Of a DNA stretch of 64,000 bases, positions 43,708 through 52,522 are shown piece after piece. Under the pieces are notes generated by a model. That model made no database searches and was not told where the DNA came from. It saw nothing but the letters and a program-made list of their open reading frames with translations. Positions within the stretch are counted from its first letter, which is position 1; every line of letters starts with the position of its first letter. Origin of the DNA: Paenibacillus xerothermodurans (GTDB lineage: Bacteria > Bacillota > Bacilli > Paenibacillales > NBRC-103111); assembly GCF_002220865.2 (NCBI RefSeq), contig NZ_NHRJ02000001.1, positions 62,001-126,000 on the forward strand, written 5' to 3'. Both the position numbers and the translations under genes were made by a program.

Positions 43708-44619
43708 TCAACCGTCTGCCGACGATTCCCGGAACTTCCCGGGCGAGCACCCGACTTGCCGGTGAAATAGCCTGCTGAAAAACGCCGGATCTTCATAGCC
43801 GACTCTGCCCGCAATTGTGATCACTTTGTCTTCGGTTTCGCGCAGCAAATGCTTCGCCCTTTCGATGCGGATCTGATGGACCATATCGACCACCGTCATC
43901 CCCAGCACCTCTTTGAAAATCCGGTTAAGCTGTCTCGCGCTGATGTTAAACATTTCACATATTGCTGCTATGGACACCTTCTTGTCATAATAACGCTCCA
44001 AATAACCGCATATGCGCCGGACGAGGAGCTGCCGGGAGTCGCTTCGCACGGCCGCTTTACCGCAGTGCCCTTCCGCTTGCTGATAGGAGCGCGACAGCAG
44101 GATCAGCAGCTCCACCAGCTGCAGCCGGATTAGCGTCTCGCAGCCGGACAGTCTGCTGTCAAATTCATTCATCATGGTTTCGAGCAAAAACAACGTGCGG
44201 GCGGCGTCTTGGCCGTTTAAATTCAAGCGGTTGTGGAAGCGCTCTCTGTGATCGAGGAACGGGTGCACGTAAAAGTAATCCATCGACTGCGATATCCCGA
44301 GCTCGAGAAGCCAGCTGCCCCGAATCAGATCAGACATAAACAAACAGTTGATGATTTCGAGCTGTTTGCCGGGTTTTATGCGGTATGTGTGCACCTCGCC
44401 CGGGTTGATAATAAACACGTCACCAGCCCGCATATCATAGCAGCTCCCCTCAAACATATGCTCCGCTTGCCCACGGACAACGTACACGAGTTCGATAAAA
44501 TCATGTCCATGTAACGACGGAACATGGGCGTGGTCGTGAAAGTAACGACGAATCCAAAAGGGAAAAGAACGCTCTCGAATAAATTGGCTGCTGTGCAATT
44601 GCTGTTCCATTTTGTCCAT
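43708..44619 (-). CDS. AraC family transcriptional regulator with N-terminal cupin
   Basis: 303 residues from ATG 44619 (SD GGAGGAGG). N-terminal cupin sensor with HGHDFIELVYVVRG and FIINPGEVHTYRI; C-terminal AraC domain with IAAICEMFNISARQLNRIFKE and ITIAGRVGYEDPAFFSRLFHR. It is probably the local regulator of the sulfatase cluster in addition to the two-component pair; its stop is 13 bp before the kinase start, so the three regulators may be cotranscribed. Confidence 0.9.
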   Translation of the reverse strand: MDKMEQQLHSSQFIRERSFPFWIRRYFHDHAHVPSLHGHDFIELVYVVRGQAEHMFEGSCYDMRAGDVFIINPGEVHTYRIKPGKQLEIINCLFMSDLIRGSWLLELGISQSMDYFYVHPFLDHRERFHNRLNLNGQDAARTLFLLETMMNEFDSRLSGCETLIRLQLVELLILLSRSYQQAEGHCGKAAVRSDSRQLLVRRICGYLERYYDKKVSIAAICEMFNISARQLNRIFKEVLGMTVVDMVHQIRIERAKHLLRETEDKVITIAGRVGYEDPAFFSRLFHRQVGCSPGKFRESSADG

Positions 44620-44992
44620 GAAATATCCTCCTCCAGAGAAGTATAAACACAACGTGTGCTATTTGTATGCTGCCTGCAATTATATGATACGGCAGTCATC
44701 CACCTCCCGCATGGTCTATTCGGACATCATTGTAGCGCATTTCCACAGTGTCGGCATGCTCCAGCGCCGCATATTGGGCGCATTGCACCTAAAGAAGCTG
44801 CCCCTGTGCCATTGGATAAGCGTAGTGGCACATTGAAGATCCCCTTGCGCCACGTGTGCTTACACGTGACTCGCTTGGCCCCGGTACGGCCGCGGCGGGA
44901 TGCGATGTCTATGTTGTGTGCCGGTCCGGTTTTATGTAATAATTTCTATAGCCTCATACATAATTAATCATCAAAAAAAGGAGTTTTGCCGA
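44620..44992. other. 373-bp divergent intergenic region
   Basis: Between the AraC gene (minus) and the YciI gene (plus), so promoters for both must lie here. One inverted repeat, CACGTGTGCTTACACGTG, is visible near 44851-44868. No confident promoter pair was identified and no gene is supported. Confidence 0.5.
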
Positions 44993-45265
44993 ATGTCGTA
45001 CTTTGCCGCGTATTTGGAGATGCTTGATCCTGACAAAAATCAAACACTTAGACCCCAGCATCTGCAGCATCTGAAGGAATGTGAGGAAAACGGGAAAATA
45101 TTTGCTTGCGGACCGTTCGCGAACGGATCGGGAGGTCTCGTGATCTACATCGCTGATTCATATGAAGAGGCGGAACAGCTGGCGAACAAGGATCCTTATG
45201 TCATTGAAAAGGTTAGACGTCTCGACCTGCGCGAGTGGAAAATGACCCAGAAGGTCAACATCTAG
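44993..45265 (+). CDS. YciI family protein
   Basis: 90 residues starting MSYFAAYLEMLDPDKN at ATG 44993, with SD AAGGAG 9 nt upstream; a longer frame from 44900 is not supported. Matches the YciI fold: first strand, RPQHLQHLKECEENGKIFACGPF, then GGLVIYIADSYEEAEQLANKDPYV, and a C-terminal strand. Family members are small cytoplasmic dimeric alpha/beta-barrel proteins of largely unknown role. It appears to be a single-gene unit on the plus strand. Confidence 0.88.
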   Translation: MSYFAAYLEMLDPDKNQTLRPQHLQHLKECEENGKIFACGPFANGSGGLVIYIADSYEEAEQLANKDPYVIEKVRRLDLREWKMTQKVNI

Positions 45266-45757
45266 AGCGTAGCGGACGGCTAAATCAGCACATGCCAAAA
45301 AAGCCATGCCAGTGTTACTGAATGGATGAGAGTGTGAACAGAGCGACGATAAGCCATAAAGATCACGGCTCGCCGAGCTGGTTGGCAAAAATGCGGTTCA
45401 TAGGAAAACGAACAATACGGGTGGCCGGTATGCTCTGCAGGAGTGCTGGCGCCCGTCTTTTTTCTTTCGGGAGTTGTACCGTGAACAACACTGTTCTGAT
45501 CGCTCACTGCGACGGATAACTGCGGCCGCGAGAGGATGCCCAAGCCCCAGCAATCTGCGCTGTGTTCATTTGGCCGTTCGTACATAGGACAGCCAGTAAA
45601 AAAATGCGACGAATATCCCTCCACCCGCAGCATTCCCCAGTCTCGCCGCGGCTACGCAGGTTAATTACTTGAGTGGATTGGCCTGAACGGAGAATAAGGG
45701 CCGGGCAAATGTTAGCTGCCCGACCCTTACCTGCCTCATGTGCTATGACGTTCATGA
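45266..45757. other. 492-bp region without a supported gene
   Basis: Converging ends of the YciI (plus) and Dps (minus) genes. Open frames on the minus strand (45280-45633, 45504-45788) have no ribosome binding site and atypical composition. The only clear element is the hairpin at 45696-45728. Confidence 0.5.
45696..45728 (-). terminator. Probable terminator of the perR-dps unit
   Basis: 12-bp stem with one mismatch (AAGGGCCGGGCA with TGCCCGACCCTT), 9-nt loop, followed on the minus strand only by ATTCTCC, so the T tract is poor. Confidence 0.6.
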
Positions 45758-46198
45758 TTATTTTCCGAGAAACGCGTTCAACATCCATACGTGTTTCTCA
45801 ACGGACGCGTGAATTTCCTGCAGCAAATCTTCCGTCGTCTCGTCATTGGAGGCGGCTGCGGCATTCATGCCGACTTTCAATTCATCAATCATTAATTGAA
45901 AATCGTTCACCGTAGTCGCAACCATCTGTTCTGCGCTTTCTCCTCCCACAGCGTCACGGACCGATGCTGCATCCAAGTACCCGCGCATGGTTGCCATCGG
46001 TTTTCCACCCAATGCCAGCAGCCGTTCAGCCAGGTTATCCACGTGGAGCGCGGCTTCCGTGTAGAGCTCCTCAAATTTCGCGTGCAGCGTGAAAAATTGA
46101 TGGCCTTTTACAAACCAATGAAAGTTGTGAAATTTAACATGCAGAATAGACCAGTTTGCCAGTTGCTGATTCAGAATCGTGTGTAGTGTTGCGCTCAT
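45758..46198 (-). CDS. dps: Dps family DNA-binding ferritin-like protein
   Basis: 146 residues. Ferroxidase-type residues: HNFHWFVKGHQFFTLHAKFEELY near 25-47 (His and Glu/Asp ligands), and AALHVDNLAERLLALGGKP near 49-67. Dps stores iron and protects DNA from peroxide. SD AAAGGAGG before ATG 46198. It lies 21 bp downstream of the PerR-like gene, consistent with joint peroxide control. Confidence 0.93.
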   Translation of the reverse strand: MSATLHTILNQQLANWSILHVKFHNFHWFVKGHQFFTLHAKFEELYTEAALHVDNLAERLLALGGKPMATMRGYLDAASVRDAVGGESAEQMVATTVNDFQLMIDELKVGMNAAAASNDETTEDLLQEIHASVEKHVWMLNAFLGK

Positions 46199-46219
46199 TT
46201 TATTTCCTCCTTTGGTTGA

Positions 46220-46672
46220 TCAAACAATTCGCAGCTGTAACGCTGCTGGAGCTGCTTGGCATTGCCCGCACACTCCGGATATTTCTTTATATACGCTCTC
46301 CGCTCGAAAGCCCTCTATCGAAGCGGCTTGCACGTGCTCTGCTGCGGTTCCGGTGTAATCCTGAATACGGCCGCAGCAGGTGCAACACAGATGATGATGC
46401 GGGGTCGTGTTCGTGTCGTAGCGGGCGGCGCCGCTGTTATGCAGATAGAATTCTTTCACCAACCCCACGCCCTTCAACGCCCGCAAGTTGTTGTAGACCG
46501 TTGTCCTGCTCAAAACGCCCGGATGCTCCGCGTTAATTGCGTTATACAGCTCCTCGGCCGTAGGATGGGATGTTTTTAAATACAACACCCGCAGCAGTAA
46601 TTCCCGCTGCGAGGTCATGCGTATGCCGGATGATGCGAAAATGCGCAGAGCTTCATCGATTGTGTTTTCCAT
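46220..46672 (-). CDS. perR: Fur family repressor, probably PerR
   Basis: 150 residues. Winged helix near 16-80 (RMTSQRELLLRVLYL, LSRTTVYNNLRAL), metal site PHHHLCCTCCGRIQDY near 90-105 and a second Cys pair GVCGQCQ near 134. The pairing with dps and a 7-1-7 palindrome upstream support a PerR role over Fur or Zur. Start ATG 46672 has a weak SD (GGTGGTGAG). Confidence 0.88.
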   Translation of the reverse strand: MENTIDEALRIFASSGIRMTSQRELLLRVLYLKTSHPTAEELYNAINAEHPGVLSRTTVYNNLRALKGVGLVKEFYLHNSGAARYDTNTTPHHHLCCTCCGRIQDYTGTAAEHVQAASIEGFRAESVYKEISGVCGQCQAAPAALQLRIV

Positions 46673-46718
46673 GGACTCACCACCACACCTGTGAACTCAT
46701 TCATCGCTCTCTCACTCC

Positions 46719-46745
46719 TTAGATTTAAATTTAGACTTAATCTAA
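46719..46745 (-). promoter_or_regulatory. PerR-type operator upstream of perR-dps
   Basis: A 15-bp 7-1-7 palindrome TTAGACTTAATCTAA (46731-46745, one mismatch) overlaps a second, weaker one, TTAGATTTAAATTTA (46719-46733). It lies 47-73 bp upstream of the perR start, the expected place for autoregulation. Confidence 0.7.
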
Positions 46746-46852
46746 GTTATGTATAGATAATACCACCGACCCGAGCGACAATCATGAAGCTTACATGAGG
46801 AATTGATGAAGATCAGATGAAATTCGCGGACCCACTGCGTAAGCCACGCCAT

Positions 46853-46904
46853 AAAAAAACCTCATACAGTTCATGTCGGTTTTCATTCACCGAGCTGCAT
46901 GAGG
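46853..46904 (-). terminator. Rho-independent terminator after the BsuPI-domain gene
   Basis: Arms CCTCATACAG (46860-46869) and CTGCATGAGG (46895-46904) pair with one wobble, with an inner CGGT/ACCG stem, followed on the minus strand by seven T residues (46859-46853). Confidence 0.85.
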
Positions 46905-46937
46905 ATGCCGCTGCCTCAACAGGCCTGCATTTATTTC

Positions 46938-47450
46938 TCATCTAATGGTCACGTTGACCGTATCTGTCAATTCATCCGGGCTTATCTCCGCATTCTTGAG
47001 ACCGATCATAACATGCACCTGCACTTTGTAATCGCCTGGCGGTGCCCGTTTACCCTCCGAGTCTAATAAATCCCACACTTCATTAAAGGAAAGTTGATCG
47101 TCTTTTTGCAATGTGCGCACGATGAGAGCTTGCGTAAATGCTTTGTTCACCGACCATCTGTATACTTCCTGATCGAGGCTGTCGTACACCACGATATCAT
47201 AGTGTTGTCCGGATCCATGGGAGATGCTAAGATCTTTGCCGGATGTGTTGTGAACGGAAAAGTTGAGCTTCATCCGCCCGTCCTCTTGTGCCACAACCAA
47301 TGCCGTCTTAAATAGGCCGGATGCCATCTGCGCGGGCGGAGTTTTGTTGATTGGACTGCCATCATGCTCAGCAGCATCTGCCTGGGCCAGAATGACCGCC
47401 GACGATTGCGCTTGCTGAGGCGCTCCCTGCGCACAGCCGCCGAGATACAA
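46938..47450 (-). CDS. BsuPI-domain lipoprotein (intracellular proteinase inhibitor-like), apparent frameshift in signal peptide
   Basis: The 170-residue frame opens at a TTG after an in-frame stop and begins YLGGCAQG, a lipobox without its signal peptide. A BsuPI domain follows (MKLNFSVHNTSGKDLSISHGSGQHYDIVVYD; GDYKVQVHVMIGLKNAEI). A well-placed ATG with SD GAGGTG lies at 47490 in another frame; a single-base shift near AATATGAGGCG (about 47465) would join it to VILCLYLGGC. So the gene is either recently broken or contains a sequence error. Role of BsuPI lipoproteins is not established. Confidence 0.75.
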   Translation of the reverse strand: MYLGGCAQGAPQQAQSSAVILAQADAAEHDGSPINKTPPAQMASGLFKTALVVAQEDGRMKLNFSVHNTSGKDLSISHGSGQHYDIVVYDSLDQEVYRWSVNKAFTQALIVRTLQKDDQLSFNEVWDLLDSEGKRAPPGDYKVQVHVMIGLKNAEISPDELTDTVNVTIR

Positions 47451-47644
47451 GCAAAGTATTACGCCTCATATTACATAGCGTGTTTTCCATATATTTATCA
47501 CCTCACACTCAGACGGAGGCATAGCTGGGAATATTCCACAGGGTTGTGTGTGAATTTAACAGGTCTTTTTCGTAGTTTAATACTTTTCTAACAGGTTTAT
47601 TTTACAATAGTGGTAACTGGCTTAACATCAAAGGAGACCACTCC

Positions 47645-48004
47645 ATGTATCTGTTCGTGTACGGGGTCATTTCGTCGCATTTGCATTCCAATCCTTTTTA
47701 TCGGAGTTTCACTTTGATAGAAGATGTTGCTTGGGTCACGGGATGTCTGTACGATACAGGAATGGGGTTTCCCGCGCTGGCGCCAGGCGATGCAATCGTG
47801 TTCGGCAAGCTGTTGCAGCTGGATGACGATCAATTCGCCTCTATGATACAGATGGTGAAGCATTACGATCTATTAAATTCGCCGTTTCAATTTCATGTCA
47901 GGCCAATCAAAGCTGTATCCGCACGCAATCAATACCACGCAGTCGCTTTTATGTACGATGACGGCTTGGAGTTAACCAAAGTGGAATCGGGCAGCTGGCA
48001 GTAG
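47645..48004 (+). CDS. Gamma-glutamylcyclotransferase-like (AIG2/GGCT fold) protein
   Basis: 119 residues. Begins MYLFVYGVISSH, the YGxL-type phosphate-binding loop of the family (Leu replaced by Val-Ile), followed by VTGCLYDTGMGFPALAPGD and a strand-rich C-terminus. SD AAGGAG 8 nt before ATG 47645. Cytoplasmic; family members cleave gamma-glutamyl amines, but the substrate is unknown. It ends at a strong bidirectional terminator. Confidence 0.82.
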   Translation: MYLFVYGVISSHLHSNPFYRSFTLIEDVAWVTGCLYDTGMGFPALAPGDAIVFGKLLQLDDDQFASMIQMVKHYDLLNSPFQFHVRPIKAVSARNQYHAVAFMYDDGLELTKVESGSWQ

Positions 48005-48331
48005 TTGAACGAAACCACGGTGTGCCTCCCATCCGTAGGACGTGGAGATAAACGATAAAAGAAAAAGCGATACTCCTCGCCGGGATTATCGCTTTTTTTG
48101 TGATTCGACCGCTCACACGGGCCGTTCACACCGCTATTTATACACTTGAAAACGCTGGTCCATAGGCATCAACTCTCTGTCCCCCCGGCTGTGCCGTAGG
48201 CCTGCCGAAGGGCATCTGTGTGATCAGCTGCCATATCCGGGAATGTCCCATTCTGCCTGCATTTTTTCATCGATCAACTGGTGTGCGCCACGGTAGCACA
48301 CAATCGTCTTACCGAAATTGAAACGCTACTC
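48005..48331. other. 327-bp convergent intergenic region
   Basis: Between the GGCT-like (plus) and thiM (minus) genes. It holds the bidirectional terminator at 48062-48099; nothing else is recognisable. Confidence 0.6.
48062..48099. terminator. Bidirectional rho-independent terminator
   Basis: Stem AAAAAGCGAT (48062-48071) with ATCGCTTTTT (48088-48097); T runs on both strands. It serves the GGCT-like gene on the plus strand and thiM on the minus strand. Confidence 0.85.
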
Positions 48332-49132
48332 TCAATTAATCTGTTCAATCGTCGACTGTTCAAACACAGCCTGCGGCACCCGTGCCAATTCATCCAAAAA
48401 CTCTACTTGAAAGCTGCCAGGACCCGCCGCTCGCTGAGCTGCCAGCTGCGCGGCCGCGCCATAGTAGGCCAGGGCCGCTGCCGACGCGACGAGCGCATTG
48501 CTCTCTACCGCGGTGAAGGCGCCGATGACTGCGGTAAGCAAGCAGCCGGTTCCGGTCACCTTCGTCAATATGCTGTCGCCGCCGCTGATTTTGTATGTAG
48601 TAGTGCCGTCACTCACGTAGTCGTCTTTGCCCGTTACCGCGACTACGCAGCCGAGTTCCTGCGCCGCTCGGCCAGTCAAGCCAGCCGCATTATCGCCGGC
48701 TTCGCCGGCGTCTACGCCTTTGATCGACCGTTGTTCGCCGATCAAGTTGGCGACTTCCGCCGCGTTGCCGCGAACGACAGAAATCTTCAACTGTTTCGCT
48801 AGCATCCGTGAAGTCTCGGTCCTGTAAGCAGTGGCGCCTGCTCCCACCGGATCCAATATCACGGGAGTATGCCGCTCGTTCGCGGCTTTTCCTGCAATCA
48901 GCATAGACTCAACGACACTGTCATCCAGTGTTCCGATGTTTAGAACGAGCGCATTCGCGATCCTCGCCATGTCCGCCACTTCTTTGCTGGAATATGCCAT
49001 TACGGGAGAAGCACCGAGGGCAAGTAAGCCGTTTGCCGTAAAATTGGTGACGACAACATTGGTTATATTAAACACAAGGGGATTTTTCTCACGCAGCTTC
49101 ATCAGCAGTTTAATGATTGTACTACTATCCAA
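48332..49132 (-). CDS. thiM: Hydroxyethylthiazole kinase
   Basis: 266 residues, TTG start with SD GAGGGGG. Family motifs: NPLVFNITNVVVTNFTANGLLALGASPVMAYS near residue 16, VILDPVGAGATAYRT near 120, VRGNAAEVANLIG near 150, VAVTGKDDYVSDG near 195 and the ATP/Mg loop KVTGTGCLLTAVIGAF near 220 with the catalytic Cys. It phosphorylates the thiamin thiazole in salvage. It stands alone; thiE/thiD are not in the window and no TPP riboswitch fits in the 27-bp gap upstream. It may be read from the YceI promoter. Confidence 0.93.
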   Translation of the reverse strand: MDSSTIIKLLMKLREKNPLVFNITNVVVTNFTANGLLALGASPVMAYSSKEVADMARIANALVLNIGTLDDSVVESMLIAGKAANERHTPVILDPVGAGATAYRTETSRMLAKQLKISVVRGNAAEVANLIGEQRSIKGVDAGEAGDNAAGLTGRAAQELGCVVAVTGKDDYVSDGTTTYKISGGDSILTKVTGTGCLLTAVIGAFTAVESNALVASAAALAYYGAAAQLAAQRAAGPGSFQVEFLDELARVPQAVFEQSTIEQIN

Positions 49133-49159
49133 CAGGTAACCCCCTCATCACGGCACGTT

Positions 49160-49693
49160 CTAGCTCTGTTTTGCCGCTTCGATTTCTATATCGATTTTTA
49201 CCTCATCCCCGATGAGGACGCCTCCCGTCTCCAGGGCGGCATTGTATGTCAGGCCATAGTCGCTCCGCTTAATACTGCCTTGGCCGCTAAAACCAACCTT
49301 TGCATTACCCCATGGATCAATTCCTGCGCCTTCGTATACAACCGAAAACGTTTCAGAGCGTGTCACACCGTGCAAGCTCACTTCGCCCGTCACATCATAC
49401 TCTCCATCTCCGGTTGTGACAATACTAGTGGATCTGAAGACCAGCGCCGGATGCTGCTGCACATCAAAGAAATCCGCCGTACGCAAATGGTCATCGCGTT
49501 CCTTGTTCCGTGTGTCAATGCTATTCAGATCAATGGTAAACTGTACTTGGGCGGTTGTTAGATCTTCCGGATCGGCGTCAATTTCCGCTGCAAAATTGTG
49601 AAACGTTCCTTTTACTTTTGCGATCATCATGTGTCTTATTGTAAAGTCAATGCTGCTGTGAGTCGGGTCAACGGACCATTTTGTCTTCGTCAT
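49160..49693 (-). CDS. YceI family protein
   Basis: 177 residues. Lipocalin-like YceI pattern: WSVDPTHSSIDFTIRHMMIAKVKGTFHNF at the N-terminus, RDDHLRTADFFDVQQHPALVFRS near 80, GEVSLHGVTRS near 117 and SDYGLTYNAALETGGVLIGDEVKIDIEIEA at the end. No signal peptide. Family members bind isoprenoid-like lipids. SD GAGGAGG 10 nt before ATG 49693. Divergent from the flavin oxidoreductase gene, with which it may share control. Confidence 0.92.
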   Translation of the reverse strand: MTKTKWSVDPTHSSIDFTIRHMMIAKVKGTFHNFAAEIDADPEDLTTAQVQFTIDLNSIDTRNKERDDHLRTADFFDVQQHPALVFRSTSIVTTGDGEYDVTGEVSLHGVTRSETFSVVYEGAGIDPWGNAKVGFSGQGSIKRSDYGLTYNAALETGGVLIGDEVKIDIEIEAAKQS

Positions 49694-49722
49694 CCTCTAT
49701 TTGCCTCCTCAGCTTACTTACC

Positions 49723-49738
49723 TTAGTATATTAACTAA
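49723..49738. promoter_or_regulatory. Candidate operator in the yceI/oxidoreductase divergent region
   Basis: Imperfect palindrome TTAGTATATTAACTAA, 30 bp upstream of the YceI start, in an AT-rich stretch. MarR/HxlR-type regulators often bind such sites before yceI genes, but the regulator is not known here. Confidence 0.35.
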
Positions 49739-49978
49739 CAATATAACAAGACTACATTAACTCTATTCCATCAAACCCCTTTTGTCAATGCTGTACAAAC
49801 CATGGATTTTCTGCTTTTTTCGCAAATAATTTAACTGTTTAAAAGGATACTATCTGTTAGGGTTTATGTGCTTTCCGGGGCACAAGTAACAGCGGCCGCA
49901 ACACTTGACCGATCCTGCCTATTTATGTTAGGTTAGGCGAATGATTTTATCACTGTCATCCAGAAGGAGGAAAAAGAT

Positions 49979-51016
49979 ATGTCTGATGGCGGCACCAACA
50001 ATCAAAATCATAAGCAATTGTCCGATATTCCATTCTCGGTGCTTGATCTGGCTCCCGTCGTGGAGGGTGGAAAGGCGGCCGATTCTTTTCGCAACAGCCG
50101 TGACCTTGCTCAGCACGCAGAAAAATGGGGCTTTAACCGTTTCTGGCTGGCCGAGCACCACAACATGGAAGGCATCGCAAGCTCTGCCACATCAGTGGTC
50201 ATAGGGTATGTTGCCGAGGGCACGTCCAAAATTCGCGTTGGATCCGGCGGCATTATGCTCCCGAATCATGCGCCACTGGTGATTGCCGAACAATTCGGCA
50301 CGCTTGAATCAATGTACCCAGGCCGGATTGATCTCGGTCTCGGCCGCGCGCCCGGTTCCGACCAAGCCACAGCGCGCGCGCTTCGGCGTGATCTAGGCAC
50401 CAATGGTCAGGAGTTCCCGCAGCTGCTGGAGGAGTTACGGGAGTTTTTGAGTCCCTCCACATCCGCCCCAAGACGCGTCCGGGCCGTGCCGGGCGAAGGG
50501 TTGAGCATACCAATCTGGCTGCTGGGCTCAAGCGGATTTAGCGCAAGATTGGCCGGCCAGCTGGGTCTGCCGTTTTCATTTGCCAGCCACTTCTCACCTG
50601 AGTATTTGCTGCCGGCGCTAGATCTGTACCGCAGCAGCTTCCAGCCTTCCGAAGTATTGGACAAACCATATGCGATGGCCGCTGTTAATATCGCTGCCGC
50701 GGATACTGACGAACAGGGCAGGTATCTCGCCACCTCGATGGAGCAGCAGTTCCTTAACCTCATACGCGGCAAGACCGGTCGTTTGAAGCCGCCGGTGGAC
50801 AACATGGATGAGCTGTGGAATGAGCATGAAAAATATGCCGTTTATCAGCAGCTGAAGTACACGTTTGCCGGAAGTAAAGACACTGTGAAGCAGAAACTGC
50901 AAACGTTTCTGGATGACACAGAGGCAGATGAGATCATGGTAACTTCACAAATTTTCGACCATCAGGCCCGTCTGCGCTCCTATGAAATTGTAGGAGAAAT
51001 TGCCAGAGGCGAATAA
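49979..51016 (+). CDS. LLM-class (luciferase-like) flavin-dependent oxidoreductase
   Basis: 345 residues. Typical bacterial-luciferase-like pieces: [42 protein letters not shown] near 57-77, [43 protein letters not shown] near 95-137, and [28 protein letters not shown]. It uses FMNH2 to oxidise an unknown small molecule. Excellent SD AAGGAGG before ATG 49979. Followed by a strong terminator. Confidence 0.93.
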   Translation: MSDGGTNNQNHKQLSDIPFSVLDLAPVVEGGKAADSFRNSRDLAQHAEKWGFNRFWLAEHHNMEGIASSATSVVIGYVAEGTSKIRVGSGGIMLPNHAPLVIAEQFGTLESMYPGRIDLGLGRAPGSDQATARALRRDLGTNGQEFPQLLEELREFLSPSTSAPRRVRAVPGEGLSIPIWLLGSSGFSARLAGQLGLPFSFASHFSPEYLLPALDLYRSSFQPSEVLDKPYAMAAVNIAAADTDEQGRYLATSMEQQFLNLIRGKTGRLKPPVDNMDELWNEHEKYAVYQQLKYTFAGSKDTVKQKLQTFLDDTEADEIMVTSQIFDHQARLRSYEIVGEIARGE

Positions 51017-51058
51017 ACCCCACGGTGTATCAGTCACAGCGACAGTGTTGATTACAAG

Positions 51059-51096
51059 AACAGCAATTTGAATTGATTTATTCAATTGCTGTTTTT
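51059..51096 (+). terminator. Rho-independent terminator after the LLM oxidoreductase gene
   Basis: Arms AACAGCAATTTGAA (51059-51072) and TTCAATTGCTGTT (51081-51093), one unpaired base, followed by TTT on the plus strand. Confidence 0.88.
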
Positions 51097-51140
51097 TGTG
51101 CTGGGCACGAACTACATATGGCAGACCTACATAGAATATC

Positions 51141-51154
51141 TAGTCAAATGACTA
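51141..51154. promoter_or_regulatory. Perfect palindrome upstream of the repeat-protein gene
   Basis: TAGTCAAATGACTA is a 6-2-6 inverted repeat ending 22 bp before the ATG at 51176, inside the 5-prime leader. It could be an operator or part of a leader hairpin. Confidence 0.4.
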
Positions 51155-51175
51155 TATCACTGGAGGACAACACAT

Positions 51176-52522
51176 ATGAATCGCGTATTTGCTTCTCCCC
51201 ACTGCGAAGGTCATCGAGCGCCAAGCGCTGCCTATCCTGCGGAAGCGGGAAAGCCCGCGGCTCCGCAGGCTGGCGCGTTTTATGCTCCCTACGCCAACAT
51301 GCCCATGGCTCCTAACATGAATGAAAACGTCGCGCCGTTCGCTAACGGAGCTGTCGCGCCCTTCGCCAATGCTCCGCTGGCGGCTTATGAGCATGCACCG
51401 CTGCAGCCTGGCGCGACTTATGCTCCCTACGCCAACGCACCCATGGCACCTAACATGAGCGGAAACGTCGCGCCTTTTGCCAACGGAGCTGTCGCGCCCT
51501 TCGTCAATGCTCCGCTGGCGGCTTATGCGGATGCGCCGCTGCAGCCTAGCGCGCCTTATGCTCCCTACGCCAACGCACCCATGGCTCCTAGCGTGAGCGG
51601 AAACGTCGCGCCGTTCGGCAACGCACCCATGGCACCTTTCGCCAATGCTCCGTTGGCAGCTTATGCGGATGCGGGCGCGCCGCTGCAGCCTAGCGCGCCT
51701 TATGCGCCCTACGCCAACGCACCTATGGCGCCTGGCATCAACGAAAACGTCGCGCCGTTCGCCAACGGAGCTGTGGCGCCCTTCGCCAATGCTCCTTTGG
51801 CGGCTTATGCGGATGCGCATGCCCCGCTGCAGCCTGGCGCGCCTTATGCTCCCTACGCCAACGCACCCATGGCTCCTAGCGTGAGCGGAAACGTCGCGCC
51901 GTTCGGCAACGCACCCATGGCGCCTTTCGCCAATGCTCCGTTGGCAGCTTATGCGGATGCGGGCGCGCCGCTGCAACCTGGCGCGACTTATGCTCCCTAC
52001 GCCATCGCACCCATGGCTCCTAACATGAGCGGAAACGTCGCGCCTTTCGCCAACGCACCCATGGCGCCCTATGCCAATGCTTCGCTGGCGGCTTACGCGG
52101 ATGCCCCGCTGCAGCCTAACGCGCCTTATGCTCCCTACGCCATCGCACCCATCGCGCCTGACATGAATGAAAACGTCGCGCCCTTCGCCAACGCAGTCGG
52201 CTCGCCCTATGCCGCTGCTCCGCTGGCGGCTTATACGCATCCGCCGCTGCACCCTGGCGCGCCTTATGCCCCGCTCTATGTCGACGTTCCCTTTTCGGCT
52301 TACGCGGTTGAACCAGCGGCTCACTTTCTGAACGTGCCCTATCCTGCTCCGGCCCACCCGGAAGATTTCGAGGCGCTGCCCTCTCCGGGGTACCCAGAGG
52401 AGGCGGCCGACTATCCTGGCGAGGCGTACGTGTTGGCGGAGGACGATGACATCGCCGCAGCATCGGCTGCCGACCCTGATGCGCAAATCATGCCCTACAG
52501 GGACTCGCAGCAATCTGCTTAG
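51176..52522 (+). CDS. Ala/Pro-rich tandem-repeat protein of unknown function
   Basis: 448 residues; ATG 51176 has SD GGAGGA 8 nt upstream. A short basic N-terminus (1-30) is followed by seven tandem units of 46-48 residues (31-360; consensus core YAPYANAPMAP, NVAPFANGAVAPF, ANAPLAAYADAPLQP), a partial eighth, and an acidic tail (about 395-440, PEDFEALPSPGYPEEAAD, AEDDD). Units 3 and 5 (125-172 and 221-268) are almost identical. No signal peptide, membrane segment or known domain; one Cys. Regular Tyr/Phe/Pro spacing suggests a structural, coat-like or adhesive protein, which is inference. The long minus-strand frame here is a shadow of the repeats. Confidence 0.85.
   Translation: MNRVFASPHCEGHRAPSAAYPAEAGKPAAPQAGAFYAPYANMPMAPNMNENVAPFANGAVAPFANAPLAAYEHAPLQPGATYAPYANAPMAPNMSGNVAPFANGAVAPFVNAPLAAYADAPLQPSAPYAPYANAPMAPSVSGNVAPFGNAPMAPFANAPLAAYADAGAPLQPSAPYAPYANAPMAPGINENVAPFANGAVAPFANAPLAAYADAHAPLQPGAPYAPYANAPMAPSVSGNVAPFGNAPMAPFANAPLAAYADAGAPLQPGATYAPYAIAPMAPNMSGNVAPFANAPMAPYANASLAAYADAPLQPNAPYAPYAIAPIAPDMNENVAPFANAVGSPYAAAPLAAYTHPPLHPGAPYAPLYVDVPFSAYAVEPAAHFLNVPYPAPAHPEDFEALPSPGYPEEAADYPGEAYVLAEDDDIAAASAADPDAQIMPYRDSQQSA

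Noticed and set aside
45280-45788. Minus-strand frames of 117 and 94 codons between the YciI and dps genes
   Set aside because: No ribosome binding sites, no known domain, and one overlaps the dps C-terminus and terminator hairpin.
49133-49159. Possible TPP riboswitch for thiM
   Set aside because: The gap to the upstream gene is only 27 bp, far too short, and no THI-box-like motif is present.
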